Below are positions 9,060-18,337 of a stretch of DNA of 64,000 nt, one piece after another. Under the pieces are notes generated by a model that had not been told where the DNA came from, searched no databases, and saw nothing but the letters and a program-made list of their open reading frames with translations. Where the stretch lies: assembly GCF_001672815.1 (NCBI RefSeq), contig NZ_LZKK01000379.1:1-64000 (forward strand), given 5' to 3'. This DNA comes from Mycobacterium sp. E796 (GTDB taxonomy: Bacteria; Actinomycetota; Actinomycetes; Mycobacteriales; Mycobacteriaceae). A program made the position numbers and the translations under genes. Numbering within the stretch: the stretch's first letter is position 1; each line of letters starts with the position of its first letter.

Positions 9060-9492
9060 TCATCATCCTCAGCTCGTCACTCAAACCGGCACCGCCAAGT
9101 GCAGGCGCAGTATCCTCAGCGGGCCGTCAAAACAGCACCTCTGGTGAACTCCTTTGAGCTTATCGGTTTTCGGGTCGACACAAATGCAAGTGGCCGCGCA
9201 TTACGTCACGCCGGCGCTGAGTTTGGTGCCCGCCCTTCCCGCGTGATCGAGCTGTCGCGTAAGCGGAATCGGCTGACGTCGCAGGTCGCGCGAGTAACTC
9301 GCCAACAACGACTCCAGAAAATCGGCGGCCAGCGCCATGCTGGTCGCGAGCAAATCAAGACAAGATCGGTTCCACCAGTTGGCACGCGCGGTGACCAACC
9401 CAGGCAGCGCATAGTTTCATGCAAGGAGGGTTCGCGATCAGGAAACCTCGCGACATTCGACCGTGCGTAAATCGCGACAGGAGGGCAGCTCG
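9060..9492. promoter_or_regulatory. Divergent intergenic region upstream of amidohydrolase and extradiol dioxygenase
   Basis: The 433-bp region must contain promoters for both divergent genes. It holds repeated TCGCGA-type hexamers between 9430 and 9480 and a 13-bp dyad GCGAGT-A-ACTCGC at 9290-9302. Dyads of that length occur by chance, so an operator is only a possibility. A short minus-strand ORF within it is listed separately. Confidence 0.35.
9201..9398 (-). CDS. Possible small protein, 65 residues
   Basis: A frame opening at TTG runs 65 residues with fairly mycobacterial codon use and a leucine/alanine-rich amphipathic stretch (LLATSMALAADFLESLLAS). It has no ribosome binding site that I can defend and no recognised family. 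It could be a remnant or a chance frame in the divergent promoter region. Confidence 0.2.
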   Translation of the reverse strand: MVTARANWWNRSCLDLLATSMALAADFLESLLASYSRDLRRQPIPLTRQLDHAGRAGTKLSAGVT

Positions 9493-10449
9493 ATGGCGCA
9501 AGCGCTCGCTGGCTTTGCGACAAGTCACGCCACCGCCTTGATGGACCCCAAGGAGTGGGACGGAGTACGGACGCTGCTGCGCGGCATCTACACCAAACAC
9601 ATCGGTCACGAACCCCCGGCGGGCCCGGACGACTACGAGCGGGAAGAATTTGACGATGCGGCCCGACGATTCGCGAAAATCGAGGCGGTCCAGAACCTGA
9701 TCCGGCAGCGATTGGCCGAACTGGCGCCCGACGTTCTCATCATCATCGGCAATGACCAAGACGAAAACTTCGGTCCGTTCGGCGCTCCGCAATTCGCCAT
9801 CTACACCGGCGACCAAGCACTCGTCAACGATCGCATGTCGCAGACATCCCGGCTATACCCCTGTGACCGGCCTTTCGCACTGGAACTGTTGGGGCTGTTG
9901 CTGGACAACGGTTTCGACGTCGCTCAGGTGTGGAAACCGCACGGAGATGCACTGACCGCGCACGCCTTCACCCAAGTGGCCCATCATTTCGTGCCCGACG
10001 CCGGCACACCGATTCTGCCGATCTTCGTCAACGCCGTGACTCCACCGTTTCCCCCACCGCGCCGCTACTTCGAGTTCGGACGGGCGCTGCGCGGCGCTTT
10101 GGCACACGCCGGCGACGGCAAGCGGGTGGTGCTGTGCTCCTCCGGTGGTCTATCGCATTTCACCGTGGCCCAGTTCACGCTCGCAGGCTATCGAGGTCCG
10201 CACGCGATGGGATCGATCTGCACCGACTTCGACCACGGGCTCCTTGAGGCGATTCGCGTAGCGGATTTCCATCGGATCGCCGCGCACAGCGCCGACGAAC
10301 TGGTCGCCAACGGAGACTCCGAATTCCTGCAGGGCATAACGCTACTGGGCACGCTTCCTGACGGCGCCACCCCTAAAGTTCTTGAATACCAACCGATTTA
10401 CCGGGCGATGACCGGCCTGTGGGCAGCGTTATGGGATCTGACGGCGTGA
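9493..10449 (+). CDS. Class III extradiol ring-cleavage dioxygenase (LigB-like)
   Basis: 318 residues. It belongs to the LigB-type Fe(II) dioxygenases that open catechol-type rings. The N-terminal metal histidine lies in ATSHATAL (His12), the active-site segment CSSGGLSHF near residue 220 matches the LigB GGLSH block, and a C-terminal VLEYQPIY may supply the carboxylate ligand. Where classical LigB has NDH, this protein reads GNDQDENF, so a metal histidine appears replaced by Gln. The ATG at 9493 follows AGGAGGG with 7-nt spacing, which decides the start over upstream codons. It overlaps the Rieske ferredoxin start by 4 bp, so the two are translationally coupled. Substrate unknown. Confidence 0.85.
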   Translation: MAQALAGFATSHATALMDPKEWDGVRTLLRGIYTKHIGHEPPAGPDDYEREEFDDAARRFAKIEAVQNLIRQRLAELAPDVLIIIGNDQDENFGPFGAPQFAIYTGDQALVNDRMSQTSRLYPCDRPFALELLGLLLDNGFDVAQVWKPHGDALTAHAFTQVAHHFVPDAGTPILPIFVNAVTPPFPPPRRYFEFGRALRGALAHAGDGKRVVLCSSGGLSHFTVAQFTLAGYRGPHAMGSICTDFDHGLLEAIRVADFHRIAAHSADELVANGDSEFLQGITLLGTLPDGATPKVLEYQPIYRAMTGLWAALWDLTA

Positions 10450-10799
10450 CGGCCGCATACGTGGGCGCCGGTGGCGGATCGGGCAGGTGGCGGGCAACCT
10501 TGGGACCCGTCACACAGCTTCCCGCCGACGGACAGTCCTGCGTCTTCGAGACAGACGACAGGCGCATAGCAATCTTCAACGTCGACGGCCAGTTTCACGC
10601 CATCGATGACACCTGCACCCATCGCCCGGCATCGCTTTCTGAAGACGGCGAGCTCGACGACGGTGTCCTGGTCTGTGGCTGGCACGGCTCGATGTTCGAC
10701 CTCGCCACCGGCAAAAATGTCGGGCCGCCGGCGTGCGACGCGCTGCGCACCTATGACTTGGAGATCTCCGAGACCATTGTGGCGGTCGAGCGCGGCTAG
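10446..10799 (+). CDS. Rieske [2Fe-2S] ferredoxin of a ring-hydroxylating oxygenase
   Basis: 117 residues. A small Rieske ferredoxin that would carry electrons from a reductase to an oxygenase. The cluster motif is CTH (Cys57, His59) and CGWHG (Cys77, His80). The GTG start overlaps the stop of the dioxygenase gene (GTGA); an in-frame ATG at 10431 is an alternative. The stop overlaps that of the convergent IclR gene through the palindrome CTAG. The likely partner is the alpha/beta Rieske oxygenase at 32263-34107, encoded far away on the other strand, since no terminal oxygenase lies beside it. The pairing is inferred. Confidence 0.9.
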   Translation: MTAAYVGAGGGSGRWRATLGPVTQLPADGQSCVFETDDRRIAIFNVDGQFHAIDDTCTHRPASLSEDGELDDGVLVCGWHGSMFDLATGKNVGPPACDALRTYDLEISETIVAVERG

Positions 10800-11680
10800 G
10801 GTGCCTCCAGCTCGGCCTGCGCGGGCTCCGCACATCGCTCCGGTGCCGCCGCGCTGATACCCGGCCGGGTGAAGTGGCCACTTCTGACCGCACTGCGCAG
10901 CGCCGACGAAATGCTGCGCGCCGTGTTTTGCGCGGTGGTGACATAGTCCAACGGCGATACCTGGCCGCCCAGCAGGCTGACACTCACCGCCGCGATCGGG
11001 TGCTGGGTTCCGGGCCCGAAGATGGGCGCCGCGACACACGACAGCCCGATCATGCTTTCGTTGCGTTCGGTGGCGAACCCGTGCGCGCGTACGTCGACCA
11101 ATTCTCGCCACATCTTGTCGGGATCGGTCACCGTGCAGGAGGTGGCCGCACTCAGCCGTCGGCTCAAATAGCTTTCGACGGCGATCGAACCCGAGTAGGC
11201 GAGCAACGCCTTGCCCAGCGCCGTTTGATGCGCCGGCAATTTGGCGCCGACAGCGGTGGGCAATGTCTGTTTGGGCAACGCGAGTTTTTCCACGTAGAGA
11301 ACTTGATCGTCGTCGAGGATCGCCAGGTGGACGTTTTGGCGCACGTTGCTGTGCACGGCGTGCAGGATCGGCTTGGCGGTTTCGCGCAGCTGACGTGGAC
11401 GGCAGAACGGTACTTGGTTACCCAGCGTGAACATCCGCGTGCCCAGAACATATCGGCTGTCGCGGCGCTCGACTAGGCCGCGAACCACCAACGTCGCCAA
11501 CAGGCGATGAGCGGTAGCTTTCGGAAGGCTAGTCGCCTCGACTATTTGCGTCAGCGACCGCGTGATCCCTGGACCGTCAAAAGCGTTGAGGATGTCGATC
11601 GCCTTGTCCAGCGAAGTCCGGTTGGCTCGTGACGTGGCTGGACCCGGGCACGCAGGCCTGGCGGCCACCGGTGGACTCAT
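10796..11680 (-). CDS. IclR family transcriptional regulator
   Basis: 294 residues. The N-terminal winged HTH (about residues 25-85) includes SLTQIVEATSLPKATAHRLLATLVVRGLV. It is followed by the IclR effector domain with HQTALGKALLAY and the C-terminal IAAVSVSLLG. IclR proteins often govern aromatic catabolism and bind small acids. It lies convergent with the extradiol dioxygenase/ferredoxin pair and downstream of the long mce/catabolic run, making it the best candidate regulator for both. It is separated from the P450 gene upstream by 330 bp, so it probably has its own promoter. Confidence 0.93.
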   Translation of the reverse strand: MSPPVAARPACPGPATSRANRTSLDKAIDILNAFDGPGITRSLTQIVEATSLPKATAHRLLATLVVRGLVERRDSRYVLGTRMFTLGNQVPFCRPRQLRETAKPILHAVHSNVRQNVHLAILDDDQVLYVEKLALPKQTLPTAVGAKLPAHQTALGKALLAYSGSIAVESYLSRRLSAATSCTVTDPDKMWRELVDVRAHGFATERNESMIGLSCVAAPIFGPGTQHPIAAVSVSLLGGQVSPLDYVTTAQNTARSISSALRSAVRSGHFTRPGISAAAPERCAEPAQAELEAP

Positions 11681-12010
11681 TGCCTCACCCCACTCCTTGC
11701 CAACCGAACCATTTTTGAAGAGCTTTCGGTTCCCACATCCTACAAGTCAATAATCTTTCCGCTCCGTTAAATGCGTAACGGATATGTTCTTTTTTGGCTT
11801 TTATCAAATCCTTTCGCCGAAGGGTGCGACAGCGCCTTCTCCGATTGCCGCCGCCCATGGCCGTGGACACCGGTGGTCGATCAGTCCGGCGCAACGCCCA
11901 CACCGCCGAGGGCGGCGTCTCTCGCTTGGCCCCTCGTCGGGCGCTGGCGACAGCGGGAGCGCTTGGCCCCCAGCACATCTCACCTCTTCGTGAGCGTTGC
12001 GAATCGGGGC
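11681..12010. promoter_or_regulatory. Upstream region of iclR-type gene with inverted repeat
   Basis: 330 bp without a credible gene. An inverted repeat CCGTTA-N6-TAACGG at 11764-11781 lies in an unusually AT-rich stretch about 85 bp upstream of the regulator start and could be its own operator. Six-base arms can arise by chance. Confidence 0.4.
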
Positions 12011-13240
12011 TCAACCCGGTTGGACCTCGACGGGCAGGTGGCTGTAGCCGCGCAAAGTGTTGCACAGGCGCGGTTTTGGCTCACCAACCAGCGTCCACGT
12101 CCGAATCCGCGCGGCCAGTGCCTTGAACAAGACCTCGGCCTCCAGCCGTGCAATGGCCTGACCGACGCAACTGTGCACCCCCATGCCGAATGCGACATGG
12201 CCGACCGCTTTTCGTTTGATATCGAAGTCGTCCGGTCGTTCCCATCGGTCGGGATCACGATTTGCTCCGGCGAACAACACCAACACCTTGGCGTTGGCCA
12301 GGATGTCTACTCCATCGATCGTGGTGGGGCAGGTCGTTGTGCGGAAGAACCCGATCACCGGTGATTCCAGCCGCAGGGCCTCATCGAATGCGCTTCGGGC
12401 CAGGTCTGGATACCGACGCAGCAGTTCCCACTGGTCGGGGTTGCGCACAAACGCACCGATGGCGAGCGCAATTCCATTGATCGTGGTGTCGACGCCGGCC
12501 GCCAGGAACGATCTAACCAGCAAATCGGCGTTCTCCTCGGTGATCTCGCCCGCGCTGACCGCACTGTAGATGCGCGCCCCCAGGCCGTCGTCAGTCAGCG
12601 CTGCGCGCGAACACTGTTGATGCACCCAATTGGTGACCTCCGCTGCACGCATCATCGCCGCTTCGAACAAATCGTTACGCGGCCCCCACCCGTTGAACAC
12701 CATCGACTCGAACGCCAGCAGCATGTCTTTGTTCTTATCTTTGAGCCCGAAGGCCTCAGGAAACACCTCGGCAGGAAAAACTTCCGCTAACTCGGAAACC
12801 GCATCGAATTGCCGCTTGGTGATCAGCTTTTCGACCAGACTGTCGGCGCGTTCTTCAAACATCACCCGCAATGCCTTGAGTGCGCTCGGCGCGACCGCCC
12901 GGTTGACTGCCCGCCTGTTCACGGTGTGGATCGGCGGATCCGACTCCAACAGGATGCTGGCTCCTCGCCACGAGGACTTCTTCAGGTCGTCGATGCCAGT
13001 TCCGGATTCCGAGGAGAAGGTCTCATGATCACGCAGGATCGCATCAACATCGCGGTAGCGGGCCACCGCCCAAATCCCGTATTGCTCGAGGTACACCGCC
13101 GGGGCCGCCTCGCGAAGACGCTTCAGATCAGCAAACGGGTTACTCAAGAACTCGTGTGAATACGGGTCGATGGCGTGCACCCCGCCAGCGCTACCGCTCG
13201 TTTCACAGGACACCAATTCCGCCACGCTGGAAGCTCCCAT
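12011..13240 (-). CDS. Cytochrome P450
   Basis: 409 residues. The I-helix reads AGVDTTINGI (Asp in place of the usual Glu). The heme loop is FGMGVHSCVG with Cys358 as axial ligand. The ExxR of the K-helix is in DEALRLESP. It is the last enzyme gene in the minus-strand run that includes the mce cluster, 82 bp after the IlvE-like gene. It is distinct from the P450 at 1208. A role in oxidising the compound imported by the Mce system is plausible but inferred. The electron donor is not adjacent. Confidence 0.93.
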   Translation of the reverse strand: MGASSVAELVSCETSGSAGGVHAIDPYSHEFLSNPFADLKRLREAAPAVYLEQYGIWAVARYRDVDAILRDHETFSSESGTGIDDLKKSSWRGASILLESDPPIHTVNRRAVNRAVAPSALKALRVMFEERADSLVEKLITKRQFDAVSELAEVFPAEVFPEAFGLKDKNKDMLLAFESMVFNGWGPRNDLFEAAMMRAAEVTNWVHQQCSRAALTDDGLGARIYSAVSAGEITEENADLLVRSFLAAGVDTTINGIALAIGAFVRNPDQWELLRRYPDLARSAFDEALRLESPVIGFFRTTTCPTTIDGVDILANAKVLVLFAGANRDPDRWERPDDFDIKRKAVGHVAFGMGVHSCVGQAIARLEAEVLFKALAARIRTWTLVGEPKPRLCNTLRGYSHLPVEVQPG

Positions 13241-13322
13241 TCCTCTGAACGTCTCATCGTGCTCTAACCTCGGCCCGTTGCCAGCTCGCGTTCTAGGATT
13301 CGGAACGCAGGTGAGACGGTGG

Positions 13323-14429
13323 TCAGCCCAGCCTGGTCATCCAGCGGTGGGTGTCGACGAACGTGCCGCGCTGGATGCCGGTCAACGCCTTACGCAGCGC
13401 GATCGTCACCGGGCCCGGCTCCCCGCGGCCGACCGTGAACCCACCGCCCACGTGTTTCACCCCGGCGACCGGTGTGATGACCGCGGCGGTGCCACAGGCA
13501 AACACCTCGGTGATTTCCCCGGCCGCGGCATTCTGCTCCCACTCGTGGACGTCGATTCTGCGCTCCACGACCCTCAATCCGGAATCGCGCGCCAAGGTGA
13601 GCAACGAGTCTCTCGTGACGCCCGGCAGGATCGAGCCGCTCAGGTCGGGCGTGACGAGCCGCGCCTCGGCGCCGCGGCCAAACACGAAGAACAGGTTCAT
13701 CCCACCCATCTCTTCGACGTAGCGGCGTTCAAGCGCATCGAGCCACACCACCTGATCGCATGCGTTGTCCGTCGCCTGCGCCTGCGCCAACAACGACGCC
13801 GCGTAGTTGCCGCCGAACTTCGCGGCGCCGGTACCGCCCGGACACGCGCGCACGTACTCGGTGGACAGCCACACGGTGACGGGCTTGATGCCACGCGGGA
13901 AATACGAGCCCGCCGGGGAGGCGATCACCAGATACCGGTACCGCTGCGCCGGGCGCACCCCGAGCCCCGGTTCGGTGGCGAACACGAATGGCCGCAAATA
14001 CAGCGAATCCTCACCGGCCCCGCATGGCACCCAGCTGCCGTCGACCGCGAGAAGTTGACGCAGCGAATCAATGAACATCTCGACGGGAAGCGCGGGCATG
14101 GCGAGCCGGCGCGCGGAGTTTTGTAGCCGCACCGCGTTCGCCTGGGGCCGAAACGACATGATCGAGCCATCGGCCCACCGGTAGGCCTTCAACCCCTCGA
14201 AAATCTCCTGGGCATAGTGCAACACGATCGCCGAGGGATCGAGTTCGATGGGCCCGTAAGGGATTACGCGCGCGTCATGCCAACCCTTTTCGGCGCAATA
14301 GCTGATCGACACCATGTGGTCGGTGTGATACTGACCGAACGGTGGGTTGGTCATCAGTTGTGCGCGCCGCTCCGCGGAGGCCGGTTGCGCGCTGCGGGTG
14401 ACCGCGAACGTGAGAGCGCGGCCGGGCAT
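13323..14429 (-). CDS. ilvE: Branched-chain amino acid aminotransferase (IlvE paralogue)
   Basis: 368 residues, the same length as mycobacterial IlvE as I know it, and colinear with it. It is a class IV PLP aminotransferase interconverting branched-chain amino acids and 2-keto acids. Visible blocks are [37 protein letters not shown], the PLP-lysine segment [13 protein letters not shown] and [15 protein letters not shown] chose the ATG at 14429 because the N-terminus then aligns with the known enzyme; a TTG at 14450 overlapping the mceF stop would also work. Its place directly behind mceF is unusual, since the housekeeping ilvE lies elsewhere in mycobacteria. This copy may act on a pathway-specific keto acid. 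Confidence 0.92.
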   Translation of the reverse strand: MPGRALTFAVTRSAQPASAERRAQLMTNPPFGQYHTDHMVSISYCAEKGWHDARVIPYGPIELDPSAIVLHYAQEIFEGLKAYRWADGSIMSFRPQANAVRLQNSARRLAMPALPVEMFIDSLRQLLAVDGSWVPCGAGEDSLYLRPFVFATEPGLGVRPAQRYRYLVIASPAGSYFPRGIKPVTVWLSTEYVRACPGGTGAAKFGGNYAASLLAQAQATDNACDQVVWLDALERRYVEEMGGMNLFFVFGRGAEARLVTPDLSGSILPGVTRDSLLTLARDSGLRVVERRIDVHEWEQNAAAGEITEVFACGTAAVITPVAGVKHVGGGFTVGRGEPGPVTIALRKALTGIQRGTFVDTHRWMTRLG

Positions 14430-14446
14430 GGCGCTCGCCACGATGC

Positions 14447-15895
14447 TCAATTGCCGTTCGGCGGGGTCAGCATGCTCTGCCAGCTCTTGTGCGTCGGTGC
14501 CGTTTGCGCGAGGTCGGCTTGGGTGTACTCGTGGCCATCGGGCCCGAAATAGGTGCCCGTGGCGGGGTTGTACTGGGCGGCCGCGATCGGCGGCGGCGGT
14601 GCCGCCGGCGCGGCCTGCGGTGCCGAACCCGGCGGCAGTTGGGGGATGTCTTGTCCGCTCAGGGTTGCGTTGGGGTCGCCCTTCCAGTAATTACCGTCAT
14701 TCAGCGGCACGTAGTTTTCGTCGCTTTCGCACATCTTGACCGTCGGGGCGCGTTTGCCTGGCCGCGTCTCACACGGCAGGTTGCGCGCACCGCGCACGTC
14801 GTTCGACGCGTCCTGCGGAATCCGGCAATAGATGCCGCCGTCGGGTCGGTCCGGGTAATCCTCGTTGACTTGCGTACGCCGCTGTTGCGGCGGCAGATAG
14901 CCAGTGACGCAGGGAGGGGGAAGGTTGACGTTGAGATCGAAGGCGAGATAGATGCCCTTGTACTTGGTATTGAGGTTGGCGACTTCCACACCGCCGGCCA
15001 CGGCCACGATCTGGGGAAGCAATACCAAAAGCTGCTCGAGGTTGGGCTGGTAGGTCAGGCCCACCTGGCCGACGGAAACCAGGTTCGCCAGCAGGGTCGG
15101 GATGGTGGGCTGCACCCGCTCGATCAGTGACCGCGCCCCCTCCGCCGCTGCCGGACCCAATCGCAGGATTCCGGCAACCGCCGCATCTTGTCCCTGGAAC
15201 TGCCGGCTGATCGTCGCCAAGTGAGCCGCCCAGCCCTGAATTGCATCAGCACTTTCGGCTTGGGAGTCCAGTACCGGCTTGGATCGATCGATCAGAGAGG
15301 TCAGCTCGTCTTGGTGGGCGTGAGCGTCGACCGCCAACGTGGTGGAGCCCCTCACCAAGCGCGAGAGCTCCGCCCCCAGCCCACCAACGGCGAGATAGGA
15401 CTCATCGATCGTGGTCTTGAGAGCCTCGCGCGGGATGGCCTGCAAACCGCGGTTGGTGGCATCGAGCAACGCGCTGATATCGGGCGGGACCGTGGTGCGA
15501 TCTACGGGGATGACATCACCCTCTTTGAGGGCTGGGCCGCGGTCGCTGCGCGGCACTAGCTCAACGTACTGTTCACCGATGGCCGATTGGCTGTGGACTT
15601 CGGCGTCGACATCGGCCGGGATGGTGATGTCGGAATTCAGTGACAGCGCCGCCGCCACCTCGCCATCGCTGAGGCGTACATCGCTCACCCGGCCCACTTC
15701 GGTTCCGCGGTAGGTGACATTGGCCCGCGGATAAAGCCCGCCAGCGCGCGCCAGCTGCATGGTCACCGTGTAACGCCCGATGCCGAACAACAGGGCGGGA
15801 ACCTTCAGGTAGCCGAAGATCATGATCGATGCCGCGGTCAACGACACGGCCGAGAACACGGCCAGCTGGACGCGGATGAGCCTGGTCAATCGCAC
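14447..15895 (-). CDS. mceF: Mce family protein MceF
   Basis: Sixth substrate-binding (MlaD-domain) subunit of the Mce lipid/steroid importer, about 482 residues. It has an N-terminal transmembrane anchor (about residues 8-28). The MlaD domain follows with [20 protein letters not shown], then a long helical region and a Pro/Ala-rich C-terminal tail ending near SWQSMLTPP. The GTG at 15895 is chosen because it follows the mceE stop by one base. It extends into the periplasm as part of the six-subunit tunnel. The IlvE-like gene follows closely. Confidence 0.93.
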   Translation of the reverse strand: MRLTRLIRVQLAVFSAVSLTAASIMIFGYLKVPALLFGIGRYTVTMQLARAGGLYPRANVTYRGTEVGRVSDVRLSDGEVAAALSLNSDITIPADVDAEVHSQSAIGEQYVELVPRSDRGPALKEGDVIPVDRTTVPPDISALLDATNRGLQAIPREALKTTIDESYLAVGGLGAELSRLVRGSTTLAVDAHAHQDELTSLIDRSKPVLDSQAESADAIQGWAAHLATISRQFQGQDAAVAGILRLGPAAAEGARSLIERVQPTIPTLLANLVSVGQVGLTYQPNLEQLLVLLPQIVAVAGGVEVANLNTKYKGIYLAFDLNVNLPPPCVTGYLPPQQRRTQVNEDYPDRPDGGIYCRIPQDASNDVRGARNLPCETRPGKRAPTVKMCESDENYVPLNDGNYWKGDPNATLSGQDIPQLPPGSAPQAAPAAPPPPIAAAQYNPATGTYFGPDGHEYTQADLAQTAPTHKSWQSMLTPPNGN

Positions 15896-15896
15896 G

Positions 15897-17030
15897 TTAA
15901 GGCCCCTGATCCAAATGGTAGGGCACAACCAGCGGGTTGCCTTTCGTGTACGGGCTGGGCAGCTGCCCGATGGTGCGACCCCACTGCATCTCGAGTTCGG
16001 TCAGGTTGCCCTCCCAGCGGGTACCGGTGAAAAACGCCGCGTCCATCCGGCTCAGGGTCATGTCGAATATCACCACCGAGTTGGCGTAATCGCCGCGGAA
16101 CCACTTTGTGATGTTTTCCGCGGGCCACGGATAGGTCGCCAGGCCGCTCAGCGAACGCGTCAAAGCCGGGCCGGCGTTGGCCAGGGACTCCAGCACTGGT
16201 GCCGCATCTTTGAGTTCGGCCACCAGCGATTCTTTGGTGCGGTTGACCGAATCCGCTGCCAGCGCGCTAAATCCGCCCAGGCGCGTCAGCGTGTCCGCCA
16301 ACTTCACCCGCTCGTCTTTGAGCACCGCCAAAGCATCGGGGATGGTCCGTAATGCCTTGTCCAGCACCGAACGTTGTTCGGCGAACTGGCCCATCAGCTT
16401 GTTGAAGCTGTCGGTGGCCGCGATGATGTCGTCTTTTTGTGCATTGAGGTTGTTGATGAACTTGTCGAGTTGGGTCAGCAGGCTTCTCACGTCCTGTTCG
16501 CGCCCGGAGAAGGCGGTGCTAAACGCCTTGGTGATGTCTTGAAGCTGGCCGAGGCCGCCCCCATTGAGCAGCAACGACAGCGCCGCCAGCGTTTGCTCGG
16601 TGTTCGGGTACGCGCCCCCCGACGCCAGCGGGATCAGCGAGCCGTCGTGCAGCCTGCCCGTGGGCGGTGCGTCAGTGGGCGGGCCCAATTCGACATGCAG
16701 CGAACCCAGCAGGCTGGTCTGCCCGAGTTTGGCTGTGGCATTCGCCGGCAGCTGCACGTCACCATTGATCCGCATAGTCACCAACGCATGCCAGCCCTGG
16801 CGCGCGATGTTGCTCACGGTGCCGACCGTGACATCGCCCACCCGCACCCGTGAGTTCCGTTGCAGGTTGTCCACGTCGGGTAATTGCGCCTGGATCGTGT
16901 ACGCCCCGGGCCCTCGGCCCTGCGTGCCGGGCATCGGAATGGAGTTCAAACCCCGCCACCCACAACCGGCCACGCAGCTCGCCACAAGCATCACCGCTGC
17001 CGTCGTGCTCCACCACTTCCGTGCGCGCAT
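15897..17030 (-). CDS. mceE: Mce family lipoprotein MceE
   Basis: 377 residues. The N-terminal signal peptide ends in a lipobox CVAGC (lipidation at about Cys23), as in MceE/LprK-type subunits. An MlaD domain follows with VRVGDVTVGTVSNI, then an extended alpha-helical segment. It sits between mceD (1-bp overlap) and mceF (1-bp gap). It would be the outer-leaflet-anchored subunit of the importer. Confidence 0.93.
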   Translation of the reverse strand: MRARKWWSTTAAVMLVASCVAGCGWRGLNSIPMPGTQGRGPGAYTIQAQLPDVDNLQRNSRVRVGDVTVGTVSNIARQGWHALVTMRINGDVQLPANATAKLGQTSLLGSLHVELGPPTDAPPTGRLHDGSLIPLASGGAYPNTEQTLAALSLLLNGGGLGQLQDITKAFSTAFSGREQDVRSLLTQLDKFINNLNAQKDDIIAATDSFNKLMGQFAEQRSVLDKALRTIPDALAVLKDERVKLADTLTRLGGFSALAADSVNRTKESLVAELKDAAPVLESLANAGPALTRSLSGLATYPWPAENITKWFRGDYANSVVIFDMTLSRMDAAFFTGTRWEGNLTELEMQWGRTIGQLPSPYTKGNPLVVPYHLDQGP

Positions 17031-18337
17031 CAGGAGCCCCCTTGCGGCGGCACCATCATTCCCCGCAGGCCGTCGGCCGGGTTGGTCGACACTGCTGGGG
17101 GGGCAGGCACAGGTGCGGCACTATCGGCGGGCGGGCCGGCCGCAGGGGCACCGGCGGGCGCCGGCGGCACGTAGTCCGGACGCATCCAGTCTTCGCTGTA
17201 GGTCACCTCGTTGGGCCTTGCATTCGGGCCCACAAACAGGTTTTCGCCCAGTGGCAGGAAGTTGTACTGGCGGTTTTTGATGATCGGCGCCAGGTATTGC
17301 ACGCACAACTTGGCCGACTGCTCGGCACCGAGCCTCGAGGCCGCCTGAATTGCCCCGCAGATGAACGTGATTGGGTCGGCGAAGTTGTTGACCACCAGCG
17401 CACCGACCAGAGCTCCCTGGGCGGGATGATAGACATTGACGAAGTTCTGCAGGGCTGTCGGGGCAACATGCAGCGATTGCTTGATGTCATCAAGGCTTTC
17501 GTTGAGCGCGGTGGTGACCGAGGCGAGCTTCTCCGACGTCGTACCCAGCGCTTCCTTGTTGTCGGCAACGAAGCCCCGGACGTCATCGATGACCGCGTGC
17601 ACATCACGCAACGCATCGTTGATCTTCGTCGGATCGTCGGCGAGCAGCCCGGTCACCGTGGCCAGGTTCTGGTTGAGCGCGACCATCAAGTCGGTGCTCT
17701 GCTGCAGGGCCGATACCAACACAGACAGGCTTTTGACCGTGCCGAAAATGTCGTGGCTGTGATCGCCGAGGGCCGAAACCGCTTGCGAGAGCTTGATCAA
17801 GGTGTCACGGATGTTCGGACCCTGACCGCGCAGGTTGTCGGCGGCAGTATTGGCCCAGGCACCCAATGTGCTGACACCACCGGGCTGGGTTGGCTGCAGC
17901 ATCTCGGTCAGCTTCTGCAGCTGCCGGCGGAAGTCGTCGAACTCCATCGGAACCGCGGTCCGCTGCTGGGAGATGATCGAATTGTCTTGCAGCACCGGGC
18001 CGCCGGTGTAGGCGGGGGTCAGCTGAATCGCGCGCGCGGTGACCAGCGAGGGTGACAGGATCACCGCCTTGGCGTCAGCGGGCACACGGTATTTGGAGTC
18101 ATACCAGAACGAGATCTTGACCCGTTGCGGTTGGGGCTCGATCTTGTCGATCTTGCCGACCGGCACCCCGAGGATACGCACTTCGTCACCGACGAAGATT
18201 CCGTTGCTGTTCTCGAAGTATCCGACAACGCTGATGCGGCCGATCCCGCCGACACAACGCACCAGCGTCACCGAGCCGAGCACCACGAGCAGCACCAGCA
18301 CCGCCGCCAAGCCGATTTTGGTATTGCGCGACGTCAT
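17030..18337 (-). CDS. mceD: Mce family protein MceD
   Basis: 435 residues. An N-terminal membrane anchor (VLVLLVVLGSVTLV) is followed by an MlaD domain with VGDEVRILGVPVGKIDKI. A long helical region and a Pro/Ala-rich disordered tail follow. The ATG overlaps the mceC stop by 4 bp, indicating translational coupling. Fourth subunit of the importer tunnel. Confidence 0.93.
   Translation of the reverse strand: MTSRNTKIGLAAVLVLLVVLGSVTLVRCVGGIGRISVVGYFENSNGIFVGDEVRILGVPVGKIDKIEPQPQRVKISFWYDSKYRVPADAKAVILSPSLVTARAIQLTPAYTGGPVLQDNSIISQQRTAVPMEFDDFRRQLQKLTEMLQPTQPGGVSTLGAWANTAADNLRGQGPNIRDTLIKLSQAVSALGDHSHDIFGTVKSLSVLVSALQQSTDLMVALNQNLATVTGLLADDPTKINDALRDVHAVIDDVRGFVADNKEALGTTSEKLASVTTALNESLDDIKQSLHVAPTALQNFVNVYHPAQGALVGALVVNNFADPITFICGAIQAASRLGAEQSAKLCVQYLAPIIKNRQYNFLPLGENLFVGPNARPNEVTYSEDWMRPDYVPPAPAGAPAAGPPADSAAPVPAPPAVSTNPADGLRGMMVPPQGGS

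Noticed and set aside
9290-9302. Dyad GCGAGT-A-ACTCGC upstream of the extradiol dioxygenase
   Set aside because: Six-base arms are expected by chance several times in 64 kb, and no second copy was found near a linked gene; kept only as a note.
10796-10799. Overlapping stop codons of the ferredoxin and IclR genes as a possible functional signal
   Set aside because: CTAG reads as TAG on both strands; this is a common geometry for convergent genes and needs no special explanation.
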